A stretch of DNA of 64,000 nucleotides from Halisarca cf. caerulea. Lineage: Eukaryota; Porifera; Demospongiae; Chondrillida; Halisarcidae. The stretch spans positions 3,212,501-3,276,500 of the forward strand of contig CAUJGJ010000397.1 in assembly GCA_963170055.1 (NCBI GenBank). The letters run 5' to 3'. Positions 1-12,240 of the stretch are shown one piece after another. Position 1 is the first letter of the stretch, and every line of letters starts with the position of its first letter. The position numbers were made by a program, and so were the translations under genes. The notes under the pieces are model-generated. The model worked only from the letters and a program-made list of their open reading frames with translations. It was not told where the DNA came from and did no database searches.

Positions 1-1121
1 ATGAGCATTCTCTTTATAGCACAACTTTAGACATGCAAAGCATGCACAAGATGGTCCATTACATATAGCCCCTAAGAATTTGTCCGTATTGGAGACAATT
101 TGTACTTCAGACTTGGTCAGTGGTGCGGTTTACTGCTGTTCTGAAAGTCCATTCTCCTCCATAGATTCACTCTGCTTTCTTTCCCGAGCTTGCTTCTTAC
201 GTAGCCTATCTTTCTCCAGCCTTGCTCTTTTTGATTCCTTTGATTCCCCTTCTTTCCATCGTCGCTTCCTTTCTTGCTGCTGTCGGACCTTTCCCTTTAA
301 TTCTTCATCCTCATAGTTCTTACCAACTTGTACTGCATATTTTTGCTTTTCCCTAGGTTGCTTATTTTGCAATCTTTCCTTTACTAGTCTTCCTTTTTTA
401 GCTTATTCGGATTCCCCTTCCTGCCATCGCCGTTTTCTTTGGAGACCATTTTCCTTCCTCTTCATTTCTTCCTCTCCAGTTGCCATTTCCAACTTAGTTT
501 TCCTATAATTTGCCATCATTTCCAGTCTTGCTGTTCGTTCTTCTGGAGTTTCTTTGTCCAGCTGCTTTCTGTATTCCTGGTACACTTTTAAGTTTTTTGG
601 ACCTCATCTCTTCAGTTTCCTTCTCTAATCGTTTCTGTTGATTTGTAAGCAATACTTTCAGCCTCTTATCTCTTTCTTCTGCTGTTTCCTTTTCTAATCG
701 CTTCTGCTGGTTTGTAACCAATGTTTTGAGTCTTTTATCCCTATCTTCTGCTGTCTCCTTCTCTAGACGTTTCTGTTGGTTTGTAACCAACTTTATCAGC
801 CTTTTATCCCTAGCTTCTGCTGTCTCTTTTTCCAAACGTTTGTGTTGATTTGCTACTAATATTCCTAGCCTCTTGTCATGTCCTTCTGCAGTCTCCAGTT
901 CAATGCGTTTTTTTCTGTGTAATCTGCATTACTTTAAGTTGAGATTCTCTCTGTTCTATACTCTCCTTCTCCTGATGTTTCCTTTGACTAATAGCAAATT
1001 GTTCCAGTCTATCTACAACATGAGAATTGCTACTTTTTCCTTTGAGTTCCTTATCCCTGTCACTGCAATCCATTACAGTAGATATACAATTTTTCTTCTG
1101 TTTATCTTCCATGCTGTCTAC

Positions 1122-1148
1122 AGGTCCTGGATTACGTTTGACATTGCC
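1122..1148 (-). other. 2A-like motif 2 (GNVKRNPGP)
   Basis: The NPGP core is complete and follows eight leucines and Ala-Gly. The usual D and E of D-x-E are N and K here, so activity is doubtful. The second genomic copy keeps D and E at these places. Confidence 0.6.
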
Positions 1149-1527
1149 AGCTAAGAGTAACAGTAATAGTAATAATCGTGTGTAATAAAACGAACGTTTC
1201 GATAAGTGCTCATTAAACACAGAACAGCGACATCTTTTTATTGCTACTGAAAAGACAACATTATGTGGCATATTTTTCAGATTTGGACATATTCGTAGAA
1301 AATGCAATTTCAATTCTGTACGCTCTCTAAAGTTAGTTTCCATCTTACTGTGAGTCAAATTATTACCGAAATAGTGTTGCGTATTTTCATTTTGACTCAC
1401 ATTACATTTATTAAATGGACGAGTCAATACTAAATCAATAGCAAACATCAACAGCATTATAAAGGAAACAACCATTACACAAAAACATTTAGAATTTAAT
1501 GAATTTAATTTTGTTATATGAACATTT

Positions 1528-1554
1528 GGACCCAGGATTCAATTCTACATCCCC
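1528..1554 (-). other. 2A-like motif 1 (GDVELNPGS)
   Basis: Reads S-GDVELNPGS after a hydrophobic stretch (FFLLL). Functional 2A peptides need D-V/I-E-x-N-P-G-P. Here the final proline codon is a serine, so ribosome skipping is probably lost. The motif is in frame with the upstream Cys/His-rich exon. Confidence 0.6.
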
Positions 1555-2039
1555 AGAAAGTAGTAAAAAGAAATAGACTAGGAGAGGAAAAACTAAATTA
1601 TCTGAGGTACAGCCCGTAGCTGATAAACAGCTCTTGTGGACAAATTTGACTATCTGGCCATGTGGATAAATGTTAAATATGCAAATGTTGCACTTGTGCT
1701 GACTACATACACAATTACAAGTAATACAATGTAATAACTCAGCTACATGCTGTTGCACCAAGCTATACTGGTGGTTACGTGCACCATAAATCTTGCTAGA
1801 AACTCTACCCTACATGAAGAGAAAGAAAATAATGGTACATCATAATAAAATGAATTCACATAACTAAATTGACTTCTGAAAGTCCAGCAAAGCAGTAAAT
1901 ACTTTTCTATGTGTTATGTGTGTGTGTTTGTTTGTTGGTGTGTGTATGGACATAGCGTAGTAAGAAAAAGTATGTTAGTGCATGAGTATGTGGGGTGGTG
2001 GTGGTGTATAAACTTTATATATTTTACATATGTATGTGT

Positions 2040-2052
2040 ATGTGTGTGTGCA

Positions 2053-2093
<41 letters not shown>

Positions 2094-2124
2094 GTGTGTG
2101 TGTGTGTTGTGTGTGTGTGTGTGT

Positions 2125-2155
<31 letters not shown>

Positions 2156-2160
2156 CATGT
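2040..2160. repeat. (GT)n microsatellite
   Basis: Long, nearly pure GT/TG tract with a few interruptions. Open frames here encode only Cys-Val or Thr-His runs and are not genes. Confidence 0.95.
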
Positions 2161-2814
2161 GTGTACAATTTCTAGTGCAGTAATGAAAGGTATGTTAGTG
2201 CAACAGTATATTGTATGCATGCATGGGGTGATTGTGGAGTATAAACATTGTATATTTTACACAATATTCTCATTTATAGTACATAGTATGCGTGTATGTG
2301 TATGACAATGTGTAAGTGTGTAGTAACTATAGCTACATCGAACAACTTCAGAGCCTACTACTACTAAAGTTCACTATCATTCAACTCAATTTCATACAAC
2401 AACACACGCAGTCGATACATCATGCAAAACGTCTAATCAACACCAATCATTAATCAATCAAACACGTGTTAGACACATGCACATGCAAAGTTATCACAAA
2501 GTGTTAGGTATAATGTTAGAAATAAAGTGCGAGGTTCACACCAATACAAATAACTCTTACGCCAGTACAGTGAAGATACACACAAACAAAAAAGGGAGCA
2601 ATTCCATTACTCCGTGTTTGAGTATGTAATGTTACACGATTTTTAGCATAATTTATTCTTACGTGAGATTCTTAGACTTACGTAATCAACATGATATTGT
2701 ATTATTTATCAGAAATACAAAAATTTGATTGAAATTGTGCCTTAATGTGCAAAGACTTTTTTGGATTGTAAGTCTCGTTTGTGGACTTCAATTTCCATGA
2801 TACATACATTGAAT

Positions 2815-2916
2815 CAACCCAAACTCTTACGCAATATGGGCATATAGCCAAAGTTTACAGATTGTTTAGTATGATGCATATAGCAATACTGATCGTAAGT
2901 GTTGTAAAGGATACAG
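2815..2916 (+). repeat. Left terminal inverted repeat of the KDZ transposon
   Basis: Matches the reverse complement of the right end over about 100 bp. It lies just upstream of the transposase start codon and probably also holds its promoter. Confidence 0.85.
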
Positions 2917-2998
2917 CTATAGCGCTTGCAATGCGCGCAATGCCAATCGTAAGTGATAGCTGCTATAGTGTTTGCAATACTGATCGTAGTGATTAATA

Positions 2999-5900
2999 AT
3001 GGCTGAACAAATATCTACAGCTAACGCTGATCTCTTTCTATTGGAAGCTGATTTGGATGAGGACTTTAGCAAGATCACTTCACGGGGTCCATCTAGGAAA
3101 AGAAGCAAATCCTGCGTTGTTGAATACAAGTATGGGTCATCCGGGCGCATGTATCATACCCGCGGTAATCGACAACCTAGGAGAACGGCAGGGAACATGG
3201 AAATAAATTCCAAGAGAACAAGTGGATCTTCAGAGGACAATAGGCTACAAGGTGATGGAACACGCATTTGGTTACTTTCTCTATGCAGTCAATCAACTAT
3301 TCAAATTGACAGTGTGGAATCCAACACTGCAATTGATGATGGTATGTACCATTTTATTACATTGGAAATCCATATTATGATTAAATCCACTCAGTGCTAA
3401 CCTGATGCTGTGTATAGCTCTGGACGAACTGCGAGGGGTGCTTGGTGATGTAGATAGTATTCATTTGGATGATGACACAGATTCTCCCTCAGTCTGGCAA
3501 GAAAGAATGGAAAGACGTGAGGGAGCCTGGGAAATACACAGGCCAGCTATTTTTGAGCTAATGATGAAGTACTCTTACATGCCCCATAAAACTGTAAGCT
3601 CATTTATACGTATGGGCAAACCGTGTCCTTTTGTTTAGTATCTACAAAATGGCCTTTTAGAAGTGCCAGTTTTGTTCCAATGAAGCATGTCTCCGTTGTC
3701 TGGACTGTGGGCCTTAGTTCTTTCTTTGCTGTGCATGTGACAGTGCTCTTCATGCACAAAACCCCTATCACGATCGGGAAGCATGGTTGAAAGATTATTT
3801 ACAGCCTATTCCTCCAAAGCAAACGGTAAACACAGAAGGAAAGATAGTACAGCAGGGTATGTTGTAGCACTCCTTTTTGTAGTACATCAGAATGCAATAT
3901 AGATTCTACGCTTATTGCTTTTGTCAGTGAGATGCATTTTACTACGACAGCCTGAACAGTGCCCATTGTGTCTGGACACTGAGGGTTTTAACGTAGAGCC
4001 TCTCCCAAGTACTAGAATCATAGTTTCTCTCAAAGGTAAAGCCAGTGGATGGTCACCTGTACTGTTAATGTCACCTATTCTGTGAATGTTCTGAAATTGA
4101 TAGGTCGGTATGAGCTGAACGATGCCATTCTTATTTGCTGCTCCTGTGGAGGCAGAATACAGGACTCTGTGTGCCCCTTGGATTCAATTGACCGCGGGTT
4201 TTGGCCAAGAAGTCCTCAACGTAAATCAAAGTACCTTTTTGATCTTAAGCTTTTTGAGCAGTACCACTTCTTCCAGCTGCATTGTCCTGGCCTCTCAGAG
4301 GCAGGTTTCCTGAAAAGCCTTGCCATGTATTCTCAGATGAGAGGTCGTGTAAGTTGTCAGATTGGTGAAAACTTGACTTTTTCAATGTATATATGTAAAT
4401 TTTACTGAATCATAGTAGTATTATTGTAATATTTTATTCTTGTCCTACTTAAAAGGGTGGTGTCATCAATTCAGCCACTTTTAGCAAGGCTTTCGATGAG
4501 TGGCGTTACTTCAGCTATGAAGTACAGCATATGCAGCACTCTTGTGGTACTGACTGTCCTGGTTGCTATTTATCTCAGCACTCTGTGCATGTTGATGGTA
4601 ACAAAAAGCTGTACCGATATGCCAAAGTTCCCAGGTAGTATTAATGTGAACATTTAAACATAATTGTTGATGCGACACTGTATAATATTATTATCTGTAT
4701 AGCATACCGACCTTAAGTAAATGGTACAGTATAGATAGAACAAATTAAAATTCGATTAATTGTTGCTTTAATTTCTCAACTACTTTCCGCAGAGGGCCTC
4801 GTAAGCAATATTTTGATGGAGTATTCATTGCCTGTAATGATCAAGTGCAGCGGCACCTGGAACAGATAGGCTACAGGGATGAGGTTTGTATTTTCAGACA
4901 ATGACATATGCTACGTATGAATGTGTGGTTTAATTATTAATGTTATCAATGTCTTAATGCATAGACATATACATCTGAGTATAGTATGTGTGGTACTACA
5001 AGGTGGAAAGCAGCTAAATCCACCTCTAAGACAATGGCTAATCTTGACGAGACAGGTTTGGAGGTAGCAGGTTGCCGGCATGGCATAGCACAGAAAGCAG
5101 TCAACATGTTTCGAGGAGAAATGTTAGACTAAGTTATGATTAAGAAAGCAATTGGATAATAATTATGTAACAATATCCTTTATATAGTTTTCCATCTGTC
5201 ATAATAGATTCGGCTATCCTCACTACTTGCACACAAGATTTTTTATGAATGTTGTGTGCTTTTGGGCTGATGTAGTATGCCAATATTGGCCCTGGGCACG
5301 TCAGAAAGAGGCAGTGACTGGCATACCATTGACATCCGTTCCTTGCCTGTCAGTCATGCATGCAAATGCACATTCGTGGCCGTGTCAGGTGAGCCGATGT
5401 ATTATTGATGCAATATTGTTTTTTGCATGCATTAACGCTTGCATCCTATATGTTATGATATATAATTATAATTATTTAGTTATCATATGTACTAGGTTCT
5501 GTGGGGTGGCCGGTGGCAGAACCAAGCTGCAGCCAGCACTGGTGAGGATATGGAGCAGCTGTTCAGCTTCATGTCACGTTTCAATATGACAACTAAAAAT
5601 ATGAGTGCAGCTGGTATGATTGTTTTAGTCCAAGTAAAACCCATATTGCATGCTATTACATGTACCAAGTGCTGTAGGTCGTGAAGAGCATTTGACAGCA
5701 GCTGCTCTGTTTTGGAACAGCCGTAAAGTTGACGGCTTGGCAATGTCACTCTGCAAGAGGTTGTCTAATATACAAAAGCAGAAGACAGAATTGTCCACTC
5801 AATTATTGGAAGTGAGCAAGTTGGCAAGTATAGAAGAAGCCAAGGAATTAGGTTGTATTAGTAGACAGAAGGTGCAAGAATGTGCAAGAAGTAAGTTGTG

Positions 5901-7437
5901 TGTTGCATGCATGTGTTTATTTTTCATGAATATACAAATCAAATTTAACATTTACAGTAGTATTTACTTTTATAATATTATGTCTTTGATTTTTTTCTAC
6001 CCACATGCATACAGATGAGCTGATGGATACATCCAATAACTTTGCAGACCTTGCTGAGTACTTCCGTCTGCGAAAGTACATTTGTGATGCAGAAAGACTA
6101 CAAATGTACATTTCATCAACTTCGGAATCTCTCAGCATTATAACAGGTATGGCTATTATTCGCCAAGACTACATCAATATTGATTATGAATTTGAATTAT
6201 ACTTCCTTTAGGTTTTCATGATCTTTATGTGGCAGCTACAAGTATTCTGAATGACTTATCCCAGAAGAAGGCACGTTTAATCTCCCTAGAGCGTAAAGTG
6301 GATGAGCTCCATCTTGAAGATTTAGAAGAGGAATCCCTGCGATCAGCCGCTAGTGCTACCCTGAACAAATTGCAAGAGCAGCTTGAGATGGGGTATTTGC
6401 TCTTGCAACGGAAGCATTCCACCATACAGACTAGAGCAAGTAAGTGGCACTAACCAATTTACTTTGAGGAAATGAATTTCATCCACTGCCACTGACTATA
6501 TATACATGTAATCAGCATCTAGCAAGCAGAGGTCTAGCTTACGTCGTGCCATAACAAATGAAAAGGCCAAGCTTAAGAAGCACATTCAGCAATACAACTC
6601 CATTGTAAGGGACATGGAGATGGAGCTACCATCATTGCAAGAGGATGATATTTTTGATGGGAAATTCCCATGGTCTCCTTTATCCAGTAAGACTTCATTC
6701 ATGGTCGATATGATGTGTGCTGAACTATGCGAAATTGTATTTCAATACTCAGTACTCCATAAGTTTGTGCTTAATATACAGCCCATCACAGTATATGTAT
6801 GAGAGAAGCGTATGAAGCTGCCAATATCTACAACAAGCTTATACGAACCGAAGAAGAGGAAGTTTTGCTAGTTAAAGAAATGAGTAGTTATATTTTGTAT
6901 TACAATCAAAAAATTCTCCCTTCTCTTTCATCACAAGTTCAAGGTATGTATATACTGGTATTATACTTTTGTTTGCAATTGCCTAAGTATATAATACACA
7001 TGTTAAGAAACTTTATTGGTCACTGTTCATTAGAGCTTGATGACCTTTTGGGTGTCCATCCTCGTGGCTCTATGTTAACTGTGACACACAGTATGGAAAC
7101 ACCACAACCTGCAATTCTGGTAATATATAGAGTTGCATACTATTTAATGGGAACTACATAGTGCTACATTCTTCACTTGTACTTTGTATAGACTTATCGT
7201 CGTGCCAGCCACACGGCACATGAGAGTGTACTGCTGGGGGAGAGAGCAACCCTCATGTCTGGCTTTCACAAAGCCCAAAGCACTTTGGCGCGTGATGCAG
7301 ATTTGTTTCGTCCTTTCTTGGAACCAGGGGCCACTGTAAGTGGCAATGAATCAATTGAGAATGATGCTGATGACTACAGTACATGTAGCATAGAGGACTC
7401 TACATATGATAGCTATAGTGATGTTGACGTAGATTGA
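2999..7437 (+). CDS. KDZ-family transposase, 17 exons, about 1,010 codons, one internal stop
   Basis: Exons by splice signals: 2999-3341, 3418-3593, 3661-3856, 3928-4035, 4104-4348, 4456-4634, 4793-4883, 4965-5122, 5208-5388, 5496-5613, 5678-5890, 6015-6146, 6212-6439, 6516-6686, 6782-6943, 7034-7119, 7192-7437. Phases join throughout and the total is 3,033 nt. A basic N-terminus is followed by a Cys cluster (CQFCSNEACLRCLDCGP...CCACD), a CPLC motif and GRYEL..GFWP. The catalytic core has DGNKKLYR, WKAAKST, LDETGLEVAGCRHG, DVVCQYWPWA, VMHANAHSWPCQ and TGEDMEQLFSFMSRF. A long helical tail with an acidic end follows. This is the KDZ (Kyakuja-Dileera-Zisupton) RNase H-like fold transposase. The only break is TAG at 3715-3717, where Gln is likely, inside the Cys cluster. 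Confidence 0.85.
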
Positions 7438-7684
7438 TTTTCTATTGTGTATACTGTATGTACTTGAGCATTCAATGTATGTACAGTGGAACCTGGTTTA
7501 CCCAACTTTCTGTATAAAGAATGTCTGCTGTATATGTACATTATATAATAACATTTATTGTACATCTGAAAATGTAATATTTTGATAGTGTAATATTGCA
7601 GATTCAACATATACTGCATGTACGTATGCATATATATGTAGTGTACATAATATGTACATATCTGCAGCATAGGGTATATTATAT

Positions 7685-7805
7685 AATATATATAATATAT
7701 ATGCATATCATGATCAGCTAAATATGGTTAGAGGTTTAGGGTTAGCTAGGGTTAGCTAGGGTTAGCTAGGGTCAGCTAAGGTTAGGTAGGGTTAGCTAGC
7801 TATAT
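7685..7805. repeat. GTTAGCTAGG repeats containing TTAGGG-like units
   Basis: Six or so near-copies of a 10-mer GTTAGCTAGG plus one GTTTAGGGTTAG, in the gap between the two convergent KDZ genes. It resembles degenerate telomere-type repeat. Confidence 0.6.
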
Positions 7806-8028
7806 AGGCTAGGGTTATTATAGTAATATATACAGCTACATATAGGCTTAAGGCCATGAAGCTATAAGGTAATATTATTGTACACACTTGCATAGGCCTA
7901 TATACATGGATACATGCATGCATTGATCCGCATCATTAAAGATTTCAATATCAAATTATTACAGATAACACGTATAGACAAAAATGATGATAAAAACTAT
8001 AGAATATATAACCAGTTGCTAAATCAGT

Positions 8029-10003
8029 CTAAGTCTGTTCACATTTCCTATTTTTACACATTTTGTGCCATTTCGGATTTTTACAGTTTAGGCATGCACC
8101 ACATGGAAGACTCCGACAACCCTTGCACTGCCCACAGCGAGCCTTTCTTTTCCTTGTAGATGTACGAGGTGTATTGGTAGTTAGTGAAAGAGTGGTTGTG
8201 TGAGGTGTGGCCATAGTGGATGGAACAGTGGATGTGTGAGGTGTGGCCATAGTGGATGGAACGGTGGATGTGTGAGGTGTGGCCATAATGGATAGAAGAG
8301 TGGACGTGTGAGGTGTGGCCATAGTGGATGTATGAGTGAACGTGTGAGGTGTGGCCATAGTGGATGTATGAGTGAACGTGTGAGGTGTGGCCATAGTGGA
8401 TGGAACGGTGGATGTGTGAGGTGTGGCCATAATGGATGGAAGAGTGGACGTGTGAGGTGTGGCCATAGTGGATGGAAGAGTGGACGTGTGAGATGTGGCC
8501 ATAGTGGATGGAACGGTGGATGTGTGAGGTGTGGCCATAATGGATGGAAGAGTGGACGTGTGAGGTGTGGCCATAGTGGATGGAAGAGTGGACATGTGAG
8601 GTGTGGCCATAGTGGATGTATGAGTGGACGTGTGAGGTGTGGCCATAGTGGATGGAAGAGTGGATATGTGAGGTGTGTCACTAGGGGATGGAACAGTGGA
8701 TGTGTGAGGTGTGGCAATATGGGATGAAAGAGTGGATGCGGAAGTGGACTCATCAACTTGTAGTGGGGTAGGAGGGCTACAGGTAGATTAAAAAGGAAGA
8801 ATATTAATGTTATATTTAAGACAATAAGAAAGCATACACATAGTGAATATATGTATATTACATACCTGCTTATGCTGATCGATTCAGGTCCAGGTGAATA
8901 AGGCAATGTATGAGAAGTAGACAAAGCCTTCTTACAAAAGGCTTCCCATAACATCTTCACCTTTGGATAATGCACCAAAAAATCTGAACCTACTCCATCC
9001 GTGGCAAAAGACAAGAGTGAACTCCTCTTTGGGTTTGTTTTAAACCCCAACACAATAAAGTGGTATCCCGCTTTGTTTAGCCTTTTCGCCTGTACAGAGC
9101 ATTACAATAAAGATATATAGGATTAACTACACACAACGGGGTAGGCAATTATGATATGACAATAACATGAACAGCTACAGCATCGATATGCATACATCTA
9201 TACTTCAATACCATTTTTGGGCACTGACTCAGATGCTGTTTAGATTTATATATTATGAAGAACATTCCGTCAAACCTTAGATTAAGAGACACACAGACAT
9301 AGTGATACAGTAATCAAAAGAACAAATTACACACCATGAGAGGTCACTTATTATAGACATCATAATGCTGCAGGCTTTGTCAAAGGCAGAAATGCTTTGA
9401 GACCAATGGAAACAACACAATATCTTCTGAGAGCAGATAAATAAAATTTGCTGGTGCAAGTCGAATATACAGTGCTCCACACCTCAGGTAGTAATTTCCC
9501 AAACAAAGCACATACAATTAAACCGGATTTCAAAATGCAAATCTTGACACAAGTGCTTGAACACATACAAATACATCTGTACGTAGACAACCACTGTAAA
9601 ATGTACTTAACTGTACGTCATATACATTTGTATAAATGTACCCATTTACACTTTCTGATAAGCATGCATCGTTAGCCAGAAACTTTTGCAAGGATCTTAA
9701 AAAGTTGGCAAATTGATGAATTTTATACCAAGTCACCAAAATCTCTTTCTGCCAAAAATTGTAGTTGGAGTCATGGCAGCATGCCAGTTTTACTCTGAAA
9801 ATAGGATTTCAATTATCTCTATAGATGTGATGCCATCAAATACAGCTTTCTAACTGAAACGTTTCCACTACATGCATGTAACCATACTTTCTTCTTTTTA
9901 TACGTACTTCCGAATCAGTTGAATTCACTAAAGTTAAATTCGCCAATATCATTCTGAGACCGATTCACCAAATATGATTTTCAATGAATTAACTGGCTAT
10001 ACA

Positions 10004-10040
<37 letters not shown>

Positions 10041-12168
10041 GTGTGTTATATATATAGCATCCAGGAATTACAGGATTAGGAAACTAACACCCTTGTGTCT
10101 TACACTCAATGATGGGTGTAGCAGCATCCCACCCTATATATGCCATATTCAAATACCTATCACTACAACTAATACCCCATTTACACTGGAGAAATTTACA
10201 GCGCTTTCTAAACCAATTTAATGCTCCAGTGTAAATGGGATGTAATTTGACCCAGCCTTAGCAGGGAGATCCTGCAATGAATGCTTTTTGGAAACAATTA
10301 AGGGATGTAATCCCATCCCAGTACCAAGTAACTCATGCAGCTAGCCCAAGGGTGATGGGTGCATTTGACCTCCCTTTAATGTTTATGAGTACCCATTATC
10401 TCACTACGTTTGTCCACCCGGGTGTTATGGCTCAAACTACCCCTTTCATGGCAAACATCAGAGAGATCAAAACACACAAAATACATCATAGTATCATAAG
10501 ACTTAAATGGTGGACTTAATCCAGAAGTAAAAAAACCCATGCACTAGCTAGCTGCCACTGATCCCCAGCTGGGTAAGAGGTGCAACTTTCCAGAGTAATT
10601 GCTCATGCACTAGACAGCACTCTTACTCCTTCTCAGTTAAGGGGCAGGGGTGTGGGCCATTATGACTGGGGACATTACCACCGGCCATTCAACCATAATA
10701 ATTACTGTCATAAAATAGTATAATATGTACACATCTGTAATCAGGGATAAATTTAATGTCAGGAACAAAACACATTACGTGAAATATACCTTATGACACA
10801 TTCTGTGGAACATTTCAGATGGTGCTTTAGGCGGGGTATCCTCATCACCCATGTGAAAGCGGGACCGGCCAGCTGAACTTTGCATTTTGCATTGAGGGCA
10901 TTTCTTGCATCGTATGTGCATCTGCTGCTTGCATCCAATGCAAACTTTACAAGGCTTCTTTACTGACAGTAATTACATATTGCACAAAAAAATAACAATT
11001 TATTATAATATGAGATTCATTTACAATGCTGTACGTACATACCTACACACAAGTTGGAGATGCAAGCTGTATGGGTTATAATTATGTATGTAATCTCTAT
11101 AACTATACATATCTATTTTCTATAATTTCAACACTACTATACAGATTACATCATAATCTTTTCCAGTCTATTGTGGTTCATGTTTGCATATATAGACTGG
11201 ATATTCCTAACCAATAGCAATTCAATTCTTCCAGTGAAACATTACACGAGCAACACATGAATTATCCCATCATTACACATACCTAGTAGTGACAGATAGC
11301 AATTATATAAAGTTACATATAGTGGTGTAGTATGCTGTATACAGTATAGTACACATCACAATGCAGTATTATACTATATACCAGTACAACTCAGTTATCC
11401 ACCACAATTACGTACTTTTGTGGTGGATTGGCAATGCTGGCGATGTGCTGTATCAATCTATTTCATGAAATACTTGGTGGACTTTTGGCTGCTTGTTGGA
11501 TAATCATACTTATAGTGGACAATTAAGGCTACACTAGTACACACTAATACACGTTTTAAGACACCATTTATTTGAACATCATGCTATACATGCAGTTTCT
11601 CAAGAGGAGCTGTGCTACTGTACTTGGCTATATTGACTCAGCAGATACACTACGTAGCTCACTAGCTGAGTTTTCCACTCACATGCACACAACAGAAATT
11701 AAGTGAAACAAATCGAAAAAAAGCCAAAGCTTTCTTGACTATTAATTAAGCCTCTGGTATACAAGACAAAAGGAACACGCTGTGAATAGCAATTTAGGAA
11801 CTGGTACTAAATATTTTGTTTCTCCTAGTTTTGGTAACAATGTGCCCTGTGTCTGTAAATCCCATGTATGACTCTCCACGTATTCCCACGTGCTAAGATA
11901 GTGCCGGGTCTTTACTCTCTCTGACATTTGCACCACAAAACTTAGATAGGATGGTATACCTTAACATATGCATGGGTGAGTGACGATTTGAACACGTTAA
12001 AAGCTCAAAGTTGTAAATTATGCCTGCCTTAAAGGCTTCAGGTTAGGCATAATTTACTACTTAGAGCTTTTAACGTGTTCAGCGTTTAACGTGTTCAAAT
12101 CATCACTCACCCAGGTTTTCTTCCGCTAAGCAAGGGGATTCCTCATCTGTAGAGAGTTCAGCCGCCAT
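8029..12168 (-). CDS. Intact 400-aa protein with CXXC zinc finger, second gene of the KDZ transposon
   Basis: Four exons join in phase with no stop: 12168-12111, 10962-10790, 9089-8866 and 8776-8029 (1,203 nt). Exon 1 opens MAAELSTDEESPCLAEENL after a GCC-rich start context. Exon 2 holds a Cys-rich motif (CKVCIGCKQQMHIRCKKCPQC). Exon 3 is a short globular-looking stretch (FIVLGFKTNPKRSSLLSFA). Exon 4 is a Ser/Thr/Pro linker of about fourteen 12-residue repeats (MATPHTSTLPST type). It ends in a basic CXXC finger with the eight-Cys spacing CGQCKGC...CGACLNC...C...C. CXXC fingers of KMT2, TET, DNMT1 and CFP1 bind unmethylated CpG; the KFGG loop is shortened here. It may bind DNA to guide transposase or mark insertion sites (inference). 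Confidence 0.8.
8170..8735 (-). repeat. 36-bp coding minisatellite (12-residue TPHTST repeats)
   Basis: About fourteen copies of a 36-bp unit in frame in the last exon of the CXXC gene, with L/V/H variation in the middle (STLPST, STVPST, THTST). All six frames are open here, so the other frames are shadows. Confidence 0.9.
10020..10240. repeat. (TA)n tract and short hairpin in intron 2 of the CXXC gene
   Basis: TA repeats at about 10,000-10,038, then inverted arms CCCATTTACACTGGAG (about 10,176) and CTCCAGTGTAAATGGG (about 10,224). Probably a small foldback element. The rest of the intron, 9,090-10,789, shows no coding signal. Confidence 0.5.
11973..12113. repeat. Foldback MITE whose terminus supplies the exon 1 splice donor
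   Basis: The arms start TGGGTGAGTG and match across about 50 bp each; the right arm has a small internal repeat of the TTTAACGTGTTC block. Exon 1 of the CXXC gene ends inside the right arm and the donor GTGAGT is part of it. Confidence 0.75.
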
Positions 12169-12240
12169 TGTCACCATAGGTATTATATTGCCATAGAATC
12201 TGATATTAGCTATGGTATTGCAAGCGCTATGCATAGCTGT

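Larger units (their letters stand above)
1..1809 (-). pseudogene. Helitron-type protein, N-terminal part, with two 2A-like motifs (runs off the window)
   Basis: The coding sequence is read leftward and is broken into several frames. The first visible exon follows a splice acceptor at about 1810. It encodes a Cys/His-rich stretch (1809-1489) ending in the 2A-like motif GDVELNPGS. A frame change leads to a hydrophobic, probably membrane-spanning segment, then a run of eight leucines and a second 2A-like motif, GNVKRNPGP. Next come at least four charged repeats of about 23 residues of the type RLEKETAE.RDKRL..LVTNQQ (about 900-500), which look helical. More basic, Lys/Arg/Glu-rich sequence follows (600-130). 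At the left edge the motif GPSCACFACLKLCY resembles the Cys motif that opens Helitron-type replicase proteins. A close relative lies at 56,831-58,116 on the opposite strand. The repeat and Cys motif make Helitron origin likely but not proven. Frame breaks suggest decay. Confidence 0.6.

Noticed and set aside
1909..2305. Overlapping open frames of Cys-Val or Thr-His repeats on both strands
   Set aside because: Products of the (GT)n microsatellite; no start, splice or family signal.
7685..7805. Telomere-like TTAGGG sequence as a possible chromosome end or healed break
   Set aside because: The unit is really GTTAGCTAGG and it lies inside a bounded transposon.
8181..8860. Alternative frames HPLFHPLWPHLTR and RCGHSGWKSGRV through the 36-bp repeats; first sight also suggested a CRISPR-like array
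   Set aside because: Units are contiguous without spacers and the frame ending in the CXXC finger joins the upstream exons in phase; the others are shadows.
9277..10520. Several 60-80-codon frames in intron 2 of the CXXC gene
   Set aside because: AT-rich, no motifs, and the flanking exons join in phase without them.
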